Assembly: GCF_018474015.1 (NCBI RefSeq)
Contig: NZ_JAHCSG010000004.1
Location: 248,001 to 312,000 of the forward strand
Reading direction: 5' to 3'
Origin: Williamsia sp. CHRR-6
GTDB lineage: Bacteria > Actinomycetota > Actinomycetes > Mycobacteriales > Mycobacteriaceae
DNA length: 64,000 nucleotides
Position numbers and translations under genes: made by a program. Under the pieces are notes generated by a model. That model was given only the letters and a program-made list of their open reading frames with translations, made no database searches and was not told the DNA's origin. This document shows positions 47,546 through 56,397 of this stretch, in pieces; within the stretch, counting starts at the first letter, position 1, and every line of letters begins with the position of its first letter.

Positions 47546-49399
47546 TCAGTCTTCGAAACCCGGGGTGACCGGTGCCAGCACCCGGTCGAGCAGGGTGTCG
47601 GCGCGCTGCGCCACATCACCGCGATCGCTGAGCGGCAGGACGGTGAGCTGGGCACCCAGCTGCCCGATCGACGGGTGTACCCGCAGCCACCGAGATTGGG
47701 TCCAACGCGCCATGGCGTGAGCCTGGGCGAGGATGCCGGGCCCGAAGTTGTGGGGCCGGTGGGAGTACATGGTCAGCAACGCAGACCGACCCTGGTGTGC
47801 GGCGAGGTGGTACTGCACCACCGAACCCACCGGCCCCAGCGCGGTCACCATCCGGCGATAGCTCTCCCACCGCTCGTCGGCGTCGAGATCAGCGATGTGC
47901 AGCACCGGGGCACCCTGGTCGAGGCCGAATCCCGAGGACACGCCGTAGTGCTGGGCGATGTGGTCGAGCAGCATCGGGAACTGGTTGCTGGCCCCCACGG
48001 TGCGCACCTTGCCGTCGGCCGAGACCAGCGACAAGCCGACGCTCTCCAGACCAGGCACCACGGCGACGACGGTTTCGGCTATGGCGCACAGGTTCTCGTA
48101 CACGCTGTGCGGCGCCCCGTGCGCGCGACGAGCCCGCACGCCCACCCGGTCCTCATGTTCCAGCGAGAGCCGGCGGGCCAACACTCGGGCCATCGCGGTC
48201 ACCGCAGCGCGGTCGGTGGTGTGGTTCCAGGCGTAGCGGCGCGCCATCAGCGGACCGGTGTCCCCGAGGTCGCGTGCCACCAGCGTCGCGCCGTCGTCGG
48301 CACCGAGGCGCACCAGCACGATGTGGTCGTCCAGCGCCTGCATCCGGGCCCCACGCACACCGTGGGGCAGTCGGGTGCCGGCTCCGATCACCCCCACCAG
48401 GCTGCACGAATCCGACAGTTTCTGATAGCGCACCGCGGTCGCGGTGTCGAACAGCGCGGGGTCGGGCAACGACAGCAGCACGCAGGTGTCTCCGTTCCCG
48501 GCCAGCACCCGCTCCTCCATCGCCAGGCGGATCTCCTCGATCTCACCGAGCGGGTCCACCCGGGTGGGTTGGCCGTCGAGGAGTTGTTGAATGTCGGTGG
48601 AGCGCACCGGCACCACCGTCGCGTCCTGGTCCAGCACGTCACTGCACCGGGCCGCGGCCATCAGATCGTCGGTGATCGCCAAGGGGCCGGGGCGCCCGAA
48701 GTGGTAGCCCTGTCCGAGCACAGCACCGAGTTCGACGGCACGATGCAGATCCCGCTCGGTCTCCACGCCCTCACACAGCAGCAGCGCCCCGGTCTCTGCG
48801 ATGTACTCACGCGCCACCCGCAGGGTCCGCTCCTGCTCGCGGCCCAGCTCGGCAGCCAACATCGAGCGATCCAACTTGATGATGTCGGGCCGCAGCAGTG
48901 GCAGCAGCGTGATGGAGTCGGCGTTGACGCCCACGTCGTCGAGCGCGATGGAGCAGCCTTGTTCGTGCGCCCAATCGGCCACCCACAGAACAGATCTCGG
49001 ATTCGACAGCAGCGCCCGTTCGGTCAGCTCCAACACCAGTGATGTGGCGGCCGCGGCGTCGCGCAGGGCCATCGGGTCGATCTCCCACGGCGGCGGCTCG
49101 CCGACCACGCCGGGCTCGATGTTGAGAAACAGCCGCAGCGGTCCGGTCATACCGCCCTGCTGTGCGCCCAGCATCGCGGCGCGGCGGCACTCCCAGTCCA
49201 GGGCCCCCAGCACGCCGAGCTCGCGGGCCCGGGTGAACATCTCGTAGGGACCCACGCCTGGACGGTTGGGGAATCGGGCCAAAGCCTCGAACCCGACGAC
49301 TGTGGAGCTGCCGATGTCGACGATCGGCTGGAAAACCGACCTCACTTTGCGGTGGGCACCCAGCAGCTCGTCGAGCACGTCAGATGACGACGGGATCAC
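47546..49399 (-). CDS. EAL-domain phosphodiesterase with DICT and GAF-like domains
   Basis: About 617 residues. The N-terminal EAL domain (residues ~20-245) keeps the key residues for c-di-GMP hydrolysis: FEALARF, LFLNIEP, LVLELTER, ALDDVGVN (Asp pair), IIKLDRSM, LCEGVETE and GQGYHFGRPG. A DICT sensory region follows (~260-420: SCSLVGVIGAGT, DDHIVLVRLG), then a GAF-like part (~440-580: GLSLVSADGKVRTVGASNQF). It probably senses light, a ligand or stress. GTG 49399 with GGGGGAGG eight bases upstream is the best start; TTG 49417 is longer. Transcribed away from the ESX locus. Confidence 0.87.
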   Translation of the reverse strand: MIPSSSDVLDELLGAHRKVRSVFQPIVDIGSSTVVGFEALARFPNRPGVGPYEMFTRARELGVLGALDWECRRAAMLGAQQGGMTGPLRLFLNIEPGVVGEPPPWEIDPMALRDAAAATSLVLELTERALLSNPRSVLWVADWAHEQGCSIALDDVGVNADSITLLPLLRPDIIKLDRSMLAAELGREQERTLRVAREYIAETGALLLCEGVETERDLHRAVELGAVLGQGYHFGRPGPLAITDDLMAAARCSDVLDQDATVVPVRSTDIQQLLDGQPTRVDPLGEIEEIRLAMEERVLAGNGDTCVLLSLPDPALFDTATAVRYQKLSDSCSLVGVIGAGTRLPHGVRGARMQALDDHIVLVRLGADDGATLVARDLGDTGPLMARRYAWNHTTDRAAVTAMARVLARRLSLEHEDRVGVRARRAHGAPHSVYENLCAIAETVVAVVPGLESVGLSLVSADGKVRTVGASNQFPMLLDHIAQHYGVSSGFGLDQGAPVLHIADLDADERWESYRRMVTALGPVGSVVQYHLAAHQGRSALLTMYSHRPHNFGPGILAQAHAMARWTQSRWLRVHPSIGQLGAQLTVLPLSDRGDVAQRADTLLDRVLAPVTPGFED

Positions 49400-49600
49400 C
49401 CTGGACACCTCCCCCAACTCACGCTCGAGTTACCGGAGAGCCCCCGCCGCCCCGTCGATCAGTGCCGATGGTAACCCCACGGCGGTTGATCAGGGAATGA
49501 TCGCTACAACCAGCCCCGCTGCTCGGCAGTGGCTGCCGTCTGGGCGCGGGTGTCGGCCCCGGTCGTCGTTGTTGCGGAACGTCTTGGCACGGCCGGGCCC

Positions 49601-49815
49601 GCACGGTCTGGGTCGGTTCGCACGGCCTGCGTCAGTTCGCATGGTCTGCGTCGGTTCGCACGGTCTGGGCCAGTTCGCACGGCCTGGGTCAGTTCGCACG
49701 GCCTGCGTCAGTTCGCACGGCCTGCATCAGTTCGCACGGTATGGGCCGATCCGCACCCCACATGCACCGTGCGAACCACAGCACACCGTGCGAACTGCAC
49801 GACACCGTGCGAACC
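49601..49815. repeat. 19-bp tandem repeat array with inverted members
   Basis: Eight direct copies of a 19-bp unit (GCACGG[T/C]CTG[G/C]GTC[A/G]GTTC) run from 49601 to 49752. From about 49767 to 49815 the same core, GTTCGCACGGT, appears inverted (ACCGTGCGAAC) three times with 19-bp period. The array fills most of the 49400-49825 gap, between the upstream side of the EAL-domain gene and the stop of the ESX substrate gene (11 bp away). The direct and inverted parts can pair with one another. No other gene is seen in the gap. Confidence 0.9.
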
Positions 49816-49825
49816 CCGCCACCAA

Positions 49826-51754
49826 TCAGCGGCGGGGTGCCCCTCCACCGCCGCCACGCACCGGGCGATCATCGGTGGTGTCGAGGTTGAGCCCACCGAT
49901 CACTGTCGGCGCCACCTCCTGCTCACCACCCACCAACTCCTCACCGTTGGCTTTGGAGTTCAGGTAGCGGGCCGACTTGTGGCCCTTACCCTCGCCACCT
50001 TCACCACCCGGACGGGCACCACCCATCGGCGCACCACCCATCGCCCCCGGCGCACCAGGACGACCATTCTGCAGCGCAGCCTGCTCCGCAGCCACCATCC
50101 GCTCAGCAGCACCCATCGACCCCGCCCGAGCCTGCAACGCCTTCTCCGCTGCCGCCGCACCGCCCAGGCCACCACCAGCACCACCGCCGCCGCCGCCCTT
50201 GCCCATCGCGGCAGCCGCCTTCGCCGCCTTCGCCGCGGCAGCTTTCTCCGCATTCGCCAACGCACCCGCCGACCTGGTTGCCGCGGAGTTCCCCAACCCA
50301 GACCCCGCCCCCGCCAAACCCTTCGCCGCACTCCCCGCCTGCGACGCCGCCGACTGCGCAACACCCGCCGGATTCCCCGCGGCCGCAGCCTTGGCCGCCG
50401 CCTGCTGCGCAGCTGCGGTCTTCGCCGCAGCCTCCTTCGCCACCGCATCGGCATTCGCCGCCCGCGTCAATGTCGCAGCCTTCTGCGCCGACCCCGTACC
50501 CGATGACCCCGGACCCGCAGCAGGGCCAGGACTCGACGCAGTCGACTGCGTCTGCAAGGTTTTCGGTACCGGCCCAGACGTCCCCTTACTACCCTGCGGA
50601 CCCGGCGGAGGCGTCATCCCAGGCACCAACAACGGCGCCGACCCCACCGGATTATGCGGATCAGAGATGTATGACATGCCTGTCGACGCAGTCATCACAC
50701 CCGGGTTATAAAAGGCTGCCATAAGATCGCGGGCCTGCTGTTCGTACCATTCCTGCCGACCCGCGACAGCGGCCGCCGTCGCCGGCGACGCAGCCAAAGC
50801 CGGCAGCTCCGTGGTCCGCTGATCATACAGGGCCTGGATTCCTGGCTTGGTCTGGCCGAGCGCGGTACCGAAATGCGCGGTCGCATTCCCGATCCGCGCC
50901 ATCTCACGCCCAATGTCACCAGAACGCGCGGTGAAGTCTTGCAAACCCTTGTAGATCGCATCCTTTGCATTACCCGACCATTTATTGTGGTCGTCCATAT
51001 GCGACTTCGATCGCGAATTGAACCGGTCCAACGCCGTCAAAAGATCATCAGCGATACCACGCCACAGCGCTGCCAAAGTCTCGACCTTCGGACCATCAGC
51101 AGACGTGAGCAAGAAGTTCGCCATATCCAGAATCGGCCCAGCAACATTCTCCGGCGACGCACCAGTCGGATACGTACCCGAATCGGCCCCACCCGGAATA
51201 TACTTGTTATTGTACTTTTCCGCGGTGTAATGCCTATTGGATATATCGGGCCACGCATCAGTGGCCTTAGGGTGATTCACACCATTCTTGTAGACTCCCA
51301 GCGCCTCATCGTAGCTACCCTTGTTATGCTCCCATGGCATCGGGGGGATCCCGCCATTTTCCTTCCATTGCTTCAAATACGACTTACGGTCTTCAACCGC
51401 CTGAACTGCCGCCTGGCTGATCACATGGCGGTTCTCAGACTCCTGAGCCAGGAGATTCTTAGCCGCATTTTGAATCGCATTAGAAACCTCCCTGCAGATT
51501 TCGGATAACCGCCGAAGAGCTATCAATGCGGCGTCACCGAGCGCAAGCAGAGACGCTTGCAGGAGATTTCCAGAATTGAAGTCACCTGTGGCGGCCGAGC
51601 GCGCAAGTTCTTGCGCGCTGGCAAGAAGCTTGTCTATAACCTCCTGGAGTCCTGTTAGATCGCTCAAAACATCCGATGCAACTCCGACATCGAATGTCAT
51701 ACCGGCACCACCAGGACCGGCAATAGCTGCAATTACGTCAAACCGATCAGTCAC
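49826..51754 (-). CDS. WXG-type ESX (type VII) secretion substrate, full-length
   Basis: About 642 residues. Helical N-terminal domain opening IAGPGGAGMTFDVGVASDVL (residues ~8-120), a second helical region with a WxG turn (KWSGNAKDAIYKGLQDF, near residue 265), then a long Pro/Ala/Gly low-complexity stretch (~380-590). The tail ARYLNSKANGEELVG then VAPTVIGG is of the kind seen at the ends of PPE/EspB-like ESX proteins in this order. No toxin domain is visible. GTG 51754 shares a base with the lipoprotein's TAG, matching the copy-D arrangement. Its N-terminal part is lower in GC than the backbone. Confidence 0.72.
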   Translation of the reverse strand: MTDRFDVIAAIAGPGGAGMTFDVGVASDVLSDLTGLQEVIDKLLASAQELARSAATGDFNSGNLLQASLLALGDAALIALRRLSEICREVSNAIQNAAKNLLAQESENRHVISQAAVQAVEDRKSYLKQWKENGGIPPMPWEHNKGSYDEALGVYKNGVNHPKATDAWPDISNRHYTAEKYNNKYIPGGADSGTYPTGASPENVAGPILDMANFLLTSADGPKVETLAALWRGIADDLLTALDRFNSRSKSHMDDHNKWSGNAKDAIYKGLQDFTARSGDIGREMARIGNATAHFGTALGQTKPGIQALYDQRTTELPALAASPATAAAVAGRQEWYEQQARDLMAAFYNPGVMTASTGMSYISDPHNPVGSAPLLVPGMTPPPGPQGSKGTSGPVPKTLQTQSTASSPGPAAGPGSSGTGSAQKAATLTRAANADAVAKEAAAKTAAAQQAAAKAAAAGNPAGVAQSAASQAGSAAKGLAGAGSGLGNSAATRSAGALANAEKAAAAKAAKAAAAMGKGGGGGGAGGGLGGAAAAEKALQARAGSMGAAERMVAAEQAALQNGRPGAPGAMGGAPMGGARPGGEGGEGKGHKSARYLNSKANGEELVGGEQEVAPTVIGGLNLDTTDDRPVRGGGGGAPRR

Positions 51755-52419
51755 TACTTCGACCTTCTCATCTGCGAGGGACGGGTGGGCAGATTTGGTG
51801 CGACAACTTCCGCGTACGAGAGCGCTCGCTGGCATTCATCCTCTGAGCTATCAGCACTTCGGTTATAGGAAACCTCCGCGACGCCGTAGAATGTTCCCCA
51901 CGCCACAACGCACTCACGACTATCTGGATCTAGGCGCTGACGAAGAAGGGTGCCAACTCTCCCGCCTGGGAGCGGAACGCCTTCGCGAATGACCCGATAA
52001 GTCTGTCCAGACTTGTACTGATAGAGCGGAAGTGTGTAGATAGCCGATGCGCCAACCCAGCCCTGGTTGCTATCAGGCTGGAAGGCGCAGGACTGGATAT
52101 AGTCAGATAAAATTGCAGAAGTAACCTTCGAAGCTCCGAGGGCTTCGAGTTGCTTCCTTGGCAGGAAAGGACAGATCTCCGGCAAGTTCCCCACGTACGG
52201 GCTCTGGTTCTCCGGAATCGTCGTCACCACACCCGACATGTCCTTGGTGGAGTTCAAATCCCTGATCGAGTCTTTCGGCACATCCGCGGGCACCGACACC
52301 GACACCACCTTCGCAGCATCGGAGTTCGGTGATCCACTAGTCCCCGACGAACATCCCGCCACCACCAGCACCGACACCACCGCAACCACACCACACCCGA
52401 GAATCCGCTTCACACCCAT
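51754..52419 (-). CDS. DUF3558-family lipoprotein, copy A
   Basis: 221 residues. Lipoprotein signal MGVKRILGCGVVAVVSVLVV with lipobox VAGC, then an N-terminal part shared almost unchanged by four paralogues (AAKVVSVSVPADVPKDSIRD, ENQSPYVGNLPEICPFLP). The C-terminal half is distinct, with paired Cys (IQSCAFQPDSN; DSRECVVAWGTFYG; SSEDECQRAL). Membrane-anchored on the outer face. The function of the family is unknown; it recurs next to ESX genes. ATG 52419 overlaps the espG stop (TGATG). Confidence 0.82.
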   Translation of the reverse strand: MGVKRILGCGVVAVVSVLVVAGCSSGTSGSPNSDAAKVVSVSVPADVPKDSIRDLNSTKDMSGVVTTIPENQSPYVGNLPEICPFLPRKQLEALGASKVTSAILSDYIQSCAFQPDSNQGWVGASAIYTLPLYQYKSGQTYRVIREGVPLPGGRVGTLLRQRLDPDSRECVVAWGTFYGVAEVSYNRSADSSEDECQRALSYAEVVAPNLPTRPSQMRRSK

Positions 52420-53222
52420 CACCCCTGGCTCCCCGCAGCCGCCGCATCGCGACGCCGCTTCAACGTGTTGAACACACGATTCATCGTCTTGGCCAACGTA
52501 GTCGCAGACACACCCATCGCCACCCCCACCTCATCAACCACCAGCAGGTACCGGCCGTCATCAGGGATGTCATGCCACCGCAACTCCATCTGCCACCGCC
52601 GATCCGTCCCATCGACAGCATGCACATTCAGGTTTATCTGACCGCACAGGGCGGGCATCATATGCCGAAACGCTGCGGCCGCAGTCGACTTCGGGGCGGT
52701 GGCCGCAACCACAGCAAGCTTGGCGTCACCCAATGACTCCTGGTCGAACTCGACCGCCGAATCGGTGGGCAACCGACCAGGCCCGGCTAAACCCGGGATC
52801 AGCGCAGCCACCCCACGCGTCCATGAGGCGACGTCGGTTCGTGTCACCCGCACATCACCCCCAGCACCCACCTCTGGGCCGGGGAGTTGCTGGGCGATGA
52901 ACGCATCATCGTCTCCCGCCCAATAAGCATGTACGCGAACGTAATGCGACGGATCCTTGATGTCTTTGCTGACATCACAGCCACTGATGTCGATCTGGTA
53001 GATCGGTTTGGCCAGAGCGACCAATGCCGCCTTCTTCGCCGGGGTGAGTGCGGCGCGGAACTCCTCACGCACCCGCGACTCGATCAGCCGGAAAGCATCG
53101 TCGTCTGCAGCGGCGGTCTTGACACCCCAGACGAACGAGGCCGGGTACCTGGTGTGTCCCACCTCGGCCAGGCCGAGACGGAACTCGTGAGTGCTCATCA
53201 CCCATGCGGAGTCCACTGACAT
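52419..53222 (-). CDS. EspG-like ESX secretion-associated chaperone
   Basis: 267 residues, cytoplasmic. It opens STHEFRLGLAEVGHTRYPAS and ends with a stretch shared by three remnants in the locus (LAKTMNRVFNTLKRRRDAAA). The layout, with a central sheet region (INLNVHAVDGTDRRWQMELR, HDIPDDGRYLLVVDE) and position before an ESX substrate, fits the EspG family, which binds PPE-type substrates and delivers them to the ESX machine. The residue-level match to EspG is modest, so context carries weight. ATG 53222 overlaps gene X's stop (TGATG). Confidence 0.65.
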   Translation of the reverse strand: MSVDSAWVMSTHEFRLGLAEVGHTRYPASFVWGVKTAAADDDAFRLIESRVREEFRAALTPAKKAALVALAKPIYQIDISGCDVSKDIKDPSHYVRVHAYWAGDDDAFIAQQLPGPEVGAGGDVRVTRTDVASWTRGVAALIPGLAGPGRLPTDSAVEFDQESLGDAKLAVVAATAPKSTAAAAFRHMMPALCGQINLNVHAVDGTDRRWQMELRWHDIPDDGRYLLVVDEVGVAMGVSATTLAKTMNRVFNTLKRRRDAAAAGSQG

Positions 53223-53827
53223 CACTCGACCCGCCTACTACGCACTGGAACGGGGAACGCGTCGTCGACGGCAGTACTCGCCGCCCGCTGAGCGGCCGCC
53301 GCGACCTGAGGAAGCAAGGCGGGCGCCTGCACCGCGATCTGCTGGGCGTTCGAGGCGGCCGCATCATTCAGTACTACGCGCGGGGCGATGACACCGACGG
53401 CGAGCGCATCGAGTTCAGCTGCCGAACGTGCAGTGAGAGCGACTACCGCAACAAGCTGGTCGTCCACTCGTGCCACGTCTTGCCCAGCGCCCACGGCCGC
53501 GCCGCCATCCACCGCTGACACTGCCACCGACAACACCGGTGTGCCCCACAGCCCCGTCGCCACCGACTCCAACCGCGACGCGACTTCCGGCGGAGCAGTC
53601 GCCGCGGTCTGTGCGCGGCGCGCATAGCCGTTTACGACGCACTCGTGCCCCGGCACCAGCGCCGCACCAACCGACAGATCGTCGACGTGGACGGTGCAGG
53701 ACTGAACCGCATCTACGACGCGCCGACAGGGTTCGCGGGGACCAGCTACCAGCCCCGGTTGCCACACCACGTCACCACTCCCTTCTCCCACACCGTTAAG
53801 ACGGGCCTGCGGACCGATCGGTTCCAT
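53222..53827 (-). CDS. Unknown protein X, first gene of the ESX substrate operon
   Basis: 201 residues, Ala/Val-rich, without signal or membrane helix. Visible parts: EPIGPQARLNGVGEGSGDVV, GYARRAQTAATAPPEVASRL and a long helical C-terminus (ARSAAELDALAVGVIAPRVV, AAAAQRAASTAVDDAF). I do not recognise it. Its place before espG, and its coupling by TGATG, suggest a partner of the substrate, in the way PE proteins pair with PPE ones (inference). ATG 53827 has GGGTGG upstream. A remnant of it seems to survive in module D. Confidence 0.55.
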   Translation of the reverse strand: MEPIGPQARLNGVGEGSGDVVWQPGLVAGPREPCRRVVDAVQSCTVHVDDLSVGAALVPGHECVVNGYARRAQTAATAPPEVASRLESVATGLWGTPVLSVAVSAVDGGAAVGAGQDVARVDDQLVAVVALTARSAAELDALAVGVIAPRVVLNDAAASNAQQIAVQAPALLPQVAAAAQRAASTAVDDAFPVPVRSRRVE

Positions 53828-53914
53828 CGAACCACCCGCTGGGCATCGGGGCACGAGTCTATCGACATCGCACGTCTGTGCGACAGATGAGGAGCTCTCC
53901 TGATCGTGCCTACG

Positions 53915-54106
53915 CTAATGAGTTGTGACCCGGTAGCTGTGCGACGTCGCCGGTTGTCGTAGTGCCAACCACCTTCGGCGCCTTCCCCTGCACTTTCGCA
54001 ACGCCGCGGACATCGCAGCCAAATCGCCGCACGTACTTGACGCAAAGGCGATATCAGATAAGGCGCTATCGCCACCGCCAGAAATAGTGGCCTGTGTTGT
54101 TCTCAC
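53915..54106 (-). pseudogene. Module B: decayed substrate N-terminus
   Basis: From GTG 54106 (overlapping the lipoprotein B stop, GTGA) a 63-codon frame reads RTTQATISGGGDSALSDIAF then loses all resemblance (KCRGRRRRWLALRQPATS). The start region recalls the substrate opening (AxIxGPGGAGMTFD) but is heavily altered. Its end runs into the 22-bp element upstream of gene X. Confidence 0.5.
53923..53944. repeat. 22-bp element, copy 1, upstream of gene X
   Basis: TTGTGACCCGGTAGCTGTGC plus GA, identical to 57371-57392. It lies 96 bp before the gene X start and marks a duplicated upstream region. Confidence 0.8.
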
Positions 54107-54768
54107 CTTTCAGTCTTCCTTCGCATCTGAGACGGTTTTATCGACAAATATTCTGCTACGATCTTTGCATATGCAAGGGCGCGGTCGCACTCGTTTTCCG
54201 AGCTATCAAAGCTCGCATTGTAGTTCGTTTCTGCGACTCCATAGAAAGTCCCCCAAGCTACGACGCACTCTCGACTGTCGCCTCCAGATGTACTCTTCAT
54301 CATGAACGCCTTATTATTTCTCGGTAACATAATCCCTTCTCGAATCACCTTGTAGGCAGGATTATCTTTGTAGTCGTATTCGGGGACGGTAAAGATGGCA
54401 GCCGCGGCGCCCCAGCCCTCGATACCATCTGGCTGGAATCGGCATGACTGAATGTATTCGCCATCAAGATTCAAAACAATCTTTTTCGCACCGAGCGCCT
54501 CCAAAGGCTTCTTTGGCAGGAAGGGACACACCTGCGGTAAGTGCCCAACATACGGACTCTGGTTTTCCGGAATAGTCGTGACGACACCCGACATGTCCTT
54601 GTTGGAGTTCAGGTCCCGGATGGAGTCTTTCAGCACATCCGCGGGCACCGACACCGACACGACCTTCGCTGCATCGGAGTTCGGTAATCCACTGGTCCCC
54701 GACGAACATCCCGCCACCACCAGCACGGACACCATCACACCGCATCCGAGTACTCGCTTCACACTCAT
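54103..54768 (-). CDS. DUF3558-family lipoprotein, copy B
   Basis: 221 residues. Signal MSVKRVLGCGVMVSVLVVAG with lipobox VAGC; the shared N-terminal block has ADVLKDSIRDLNSNKDMSGV. The C-terminal half differs from copy A (KIVLNLDGEYIQSCRFQPDG, PEYDYKDNPAYKVIREGIML, SFDSSENECDRAL). The 3' part is AT-rich for this genome (26 G/C in 60 bases at 54121-54180). Upstream only about ten codons of the espG end survive (VAVARSQG before the start). It looks intact and translatable. Confidence 0.78.
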   Translation of the reverse strand: MSVKRVLGCGVMVSVLVVAGCSSGTSGLPNSDAAKVVSVSVPADVLKDSIRDLNSNKDMSGVVTTIPENQSPYVGHLPQVCPFLPKKPLEALGAKKIVLNLDGEYIQSCRFQPDGIEGWGAAAAIFTVPEYDYKDNPAYKVIREGIMLPRNNKAFMMKSTSGGDSRECVVAWGTFYGVAETNYNASFDSSENECDRALAYAKIVAEYLSIKPSQMRRKTER

Positions 54769-54861
54769 CACCCCTTGGCTCCGCGCAACCGCCACACGCC
54801 AGCGCCGCTTCTCTAATAGAAATCTCCCTCGCGCCTCGAACCGGTCGGGCGCAGCGACCGC

Positions 54862-55128
54862 TTACTGGGGAATCTCTTGAAGGCACATTGGCGCATATCG
54901 AGCTGCCCGACAAAGTGAATCGACCACCGCCGGAATCCTGCTACCGGATGTGACGCCGCCCGTCTGTGTCGACACGGCGAGTGCCTGTCCCTGCATCGGC
55001 AGGATATCTGTAGCGTGCTTCCGCCCGGCGAGATCGCTGAGAATATCTGAAGCGACCGCGACGTCAAAGGTCATACCAGCGCCGCCGGGTCTAGCGATAG
55101 TGGCAAGGGTGGACTGGGGTGCCGTCAT
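54862..55128 (-). CDS. Module C: short substrate-like protein
   Basis: 88 residues from ATG 55128, overlapping lipoprotein C's stop (ATGA). The first ~35 residues follow the substrate N-terminus (ATIARPGGAGMTFDVAVASD, ILSDLAG) and the rest does not (GQALAVSTQTGGVTSGSRIP, then CLQEIPQ). It is either a truncated, re-ended copy or a distinct small ESX protein. No WxG motif is left. Confidence 0.55.
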   Translation of the reverse strand: MTAPQSTLATIARPGGAGMTFDVAVASDILSDLAGRKHATDILPMQGQALAVSTQTGGVTSGSRIPAVVDSLCRAARYAPMCLQEIPQ

Positions 55129-55793
55129 GACTTACCTCTTCTCATCTGAGCAGGTTCCCTAGGCAGCGCTGGCTCGACTATCTTGGCATATTCCAAAGCG
55201 CGAGCGCATTCATCTTCAGAACTGTCCGAGGCTCGGTTATACGATACTTCGGCGACGCCATAAAATGTTCCCCACGCGACCACACATTCTCGGCTATCGG
55301 CAAGTACTTTGTTGCGGAGGTACACCCCGGGTTTGCCTGTAGGCAGGGTAAGAGGCCCCCCCACAATACCGTAGCTATCACCATTGACAAACTGGTAATA
55401 CGGGACGGTGTAAATCGCGGCGGCGGCGATCCAACCTTCGATTCCCTCAGGCTGAAATCGACAAGACTGAATATACTCCCCATCGAGGTTCAGGAGTATT
55501 TTTTCAGCACCCAAGGCCTCAATCGGTTTCTTTGGCAGAAACGGACACACCTGCGGCAGGTTCCCCACATACGGACTCTGATTCTCAGGAATAGTCGTCA
55601 CCACACCCGACATGTCCTTGGTGGAGTTCAGGTCCCGTATCGAGTCTTTCGGCACATCCGCGGGCACCGACACCGACACCACCTTCGCTGCATCGGAGTT
55701 CGGTGATCCACTAGTCCCCGACGAACATTCCGCCACCACCAGCACCGACACCACCGCAACCACACCACACCCGAGAATCCGCTTCACACCCAT
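55125..55793 (-). CDS. DUF3558-family lipoprotein, copy C, altered lipobox
   Basis: 222 residues. The signal MGVKRILGCGVVAVVSVLVV matches copy A, but the lipobox reads VAEC in place of VAGC (GGA to GAA), which should block lipid attachment. The shared block (PADVPKDSIRDLNSTKDMSG) is intact; the C-terminal half resembles copy B at first (LLNLDGEYIQSCRFQPEGIE) and then diverges (VNGDSYGIVGGPLTLPTGKP). Conserved Cys pairs are kept. Directly preceded by an espG remnant whose TGA overlaps the ATG. Confidence 0.78.
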   Translation of the reverse strand: MGVKRILGCGVVAVVSVLVVAECSSGTSGSPNSDAAKVVSVSVPADVPKDSIRDLNSTKDMSGVVTTIPENQSPYVGNLPQVCPFLPKKPIEALGAEKILLNLDGEYIQSCRFQPEGIEGWIAAAAIYTVPYYQFVNGDSYGIVGGPLTLPTGKPGVYLRNKVLADSRECVVAWGTFYGVAEVSYNRASDSSEDECARALEYAKIVEPALPREPAQMRRGKS

Positions 55794-55963
55794 CACCCCT
55801 GGCTCCCCGCAGCCGCCGCATCGCGACGCCACTTCAACGTGTTGAACACACGATTCATCGTCTTGGCCAACGTAGTCGCAGACACACCCATCGCCACCCC
55901 CACCTCATCAACCACCAACAGGTACCGGCCGTCATCAGGGATGTCATGCCACCGCAACTCCAT
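55793..55963 (-). pseudogene. espG remnant before lipoprotein C
   Basis: A 56-residue frame equal to the end of EspG (MELRWHDIPDDGRYLLVVDE ... MNRVFNTLKWRRDAAAAGSQ), with one Arg to Trp change. Its ATG is the internal Met of the full gene; the rest is missing. The join with module D's substrate is clean (TGATGG), so it could still be translated. Confidence 0.8.
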
Positions 55964-56397
55964 CAGCCATGCGAACGAATCCAGGCGCCAATTCTGTTAT
56001 TCTCCCAGAACTGATTCAGGATCGGCTTGCGATCCTGAATCGCGCCGACAGCAGCCTTGCTAAGAACATGATGGTTCTCAGACTCCTGAGCAAGAAGATT
56101 CTTGGCCGCGTTTTGGATTGCGAGCGATACCTGGCGACAGATCTCGGAGAGATTTTTCAACGCCACGCGCGCCGCATCGCCTAATGCCGTAAGCGAAGCT
56201 TGGATCATATTTCCCGAAGTGAAGTCGCCAGTATGGGCTGAGCGCACGAGCTCCTGGGCAAAGAAGAGGAGTTTGTCGACGGTCTCTTGCAGCCCAGTGA
56301 GGTCGTTCAAGATGTCCGAGGCGACCGCTGGGTCAAAAGTCATGCCTGCACCACCGGGACCGGCGATGGCCCCGATTCCATTGAACGGACCAGACAT
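55963..56397 (-). pseudogene. Module D: truncated substrate, N-terminal domain only
   Basis: 144 residues from ATG 56397 (sharing a base with the lipoprotein D stop). It aligns with the full substrate along its whole length (GAIAGPGGAGMTFDPAVASD, DKLLFFAQELVRSAHTGDF, AIQNAAKNLLAQESENHHV) at roughly two-thirds identity by eye, then stops after FWENNRIGAWIRSHG where the espG remnant begins. The WxG domain and tail are lost. Confidence 0.75.

Noticed and set aside
49601-49815. CRISPR array
   Set aside because: The 19-bp units are back to back with no unique spacers, and no cas genes are near. The same applies to the 21-bp repeats at 17472.
49826-51754. A C-terminal toxin domain on the ESX substrate
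   Set aside because: The C-terminal third is Ala/Gly/Pro low complexity with a short conserved tail; no nuclease, deaminase or NADase motif is seen.
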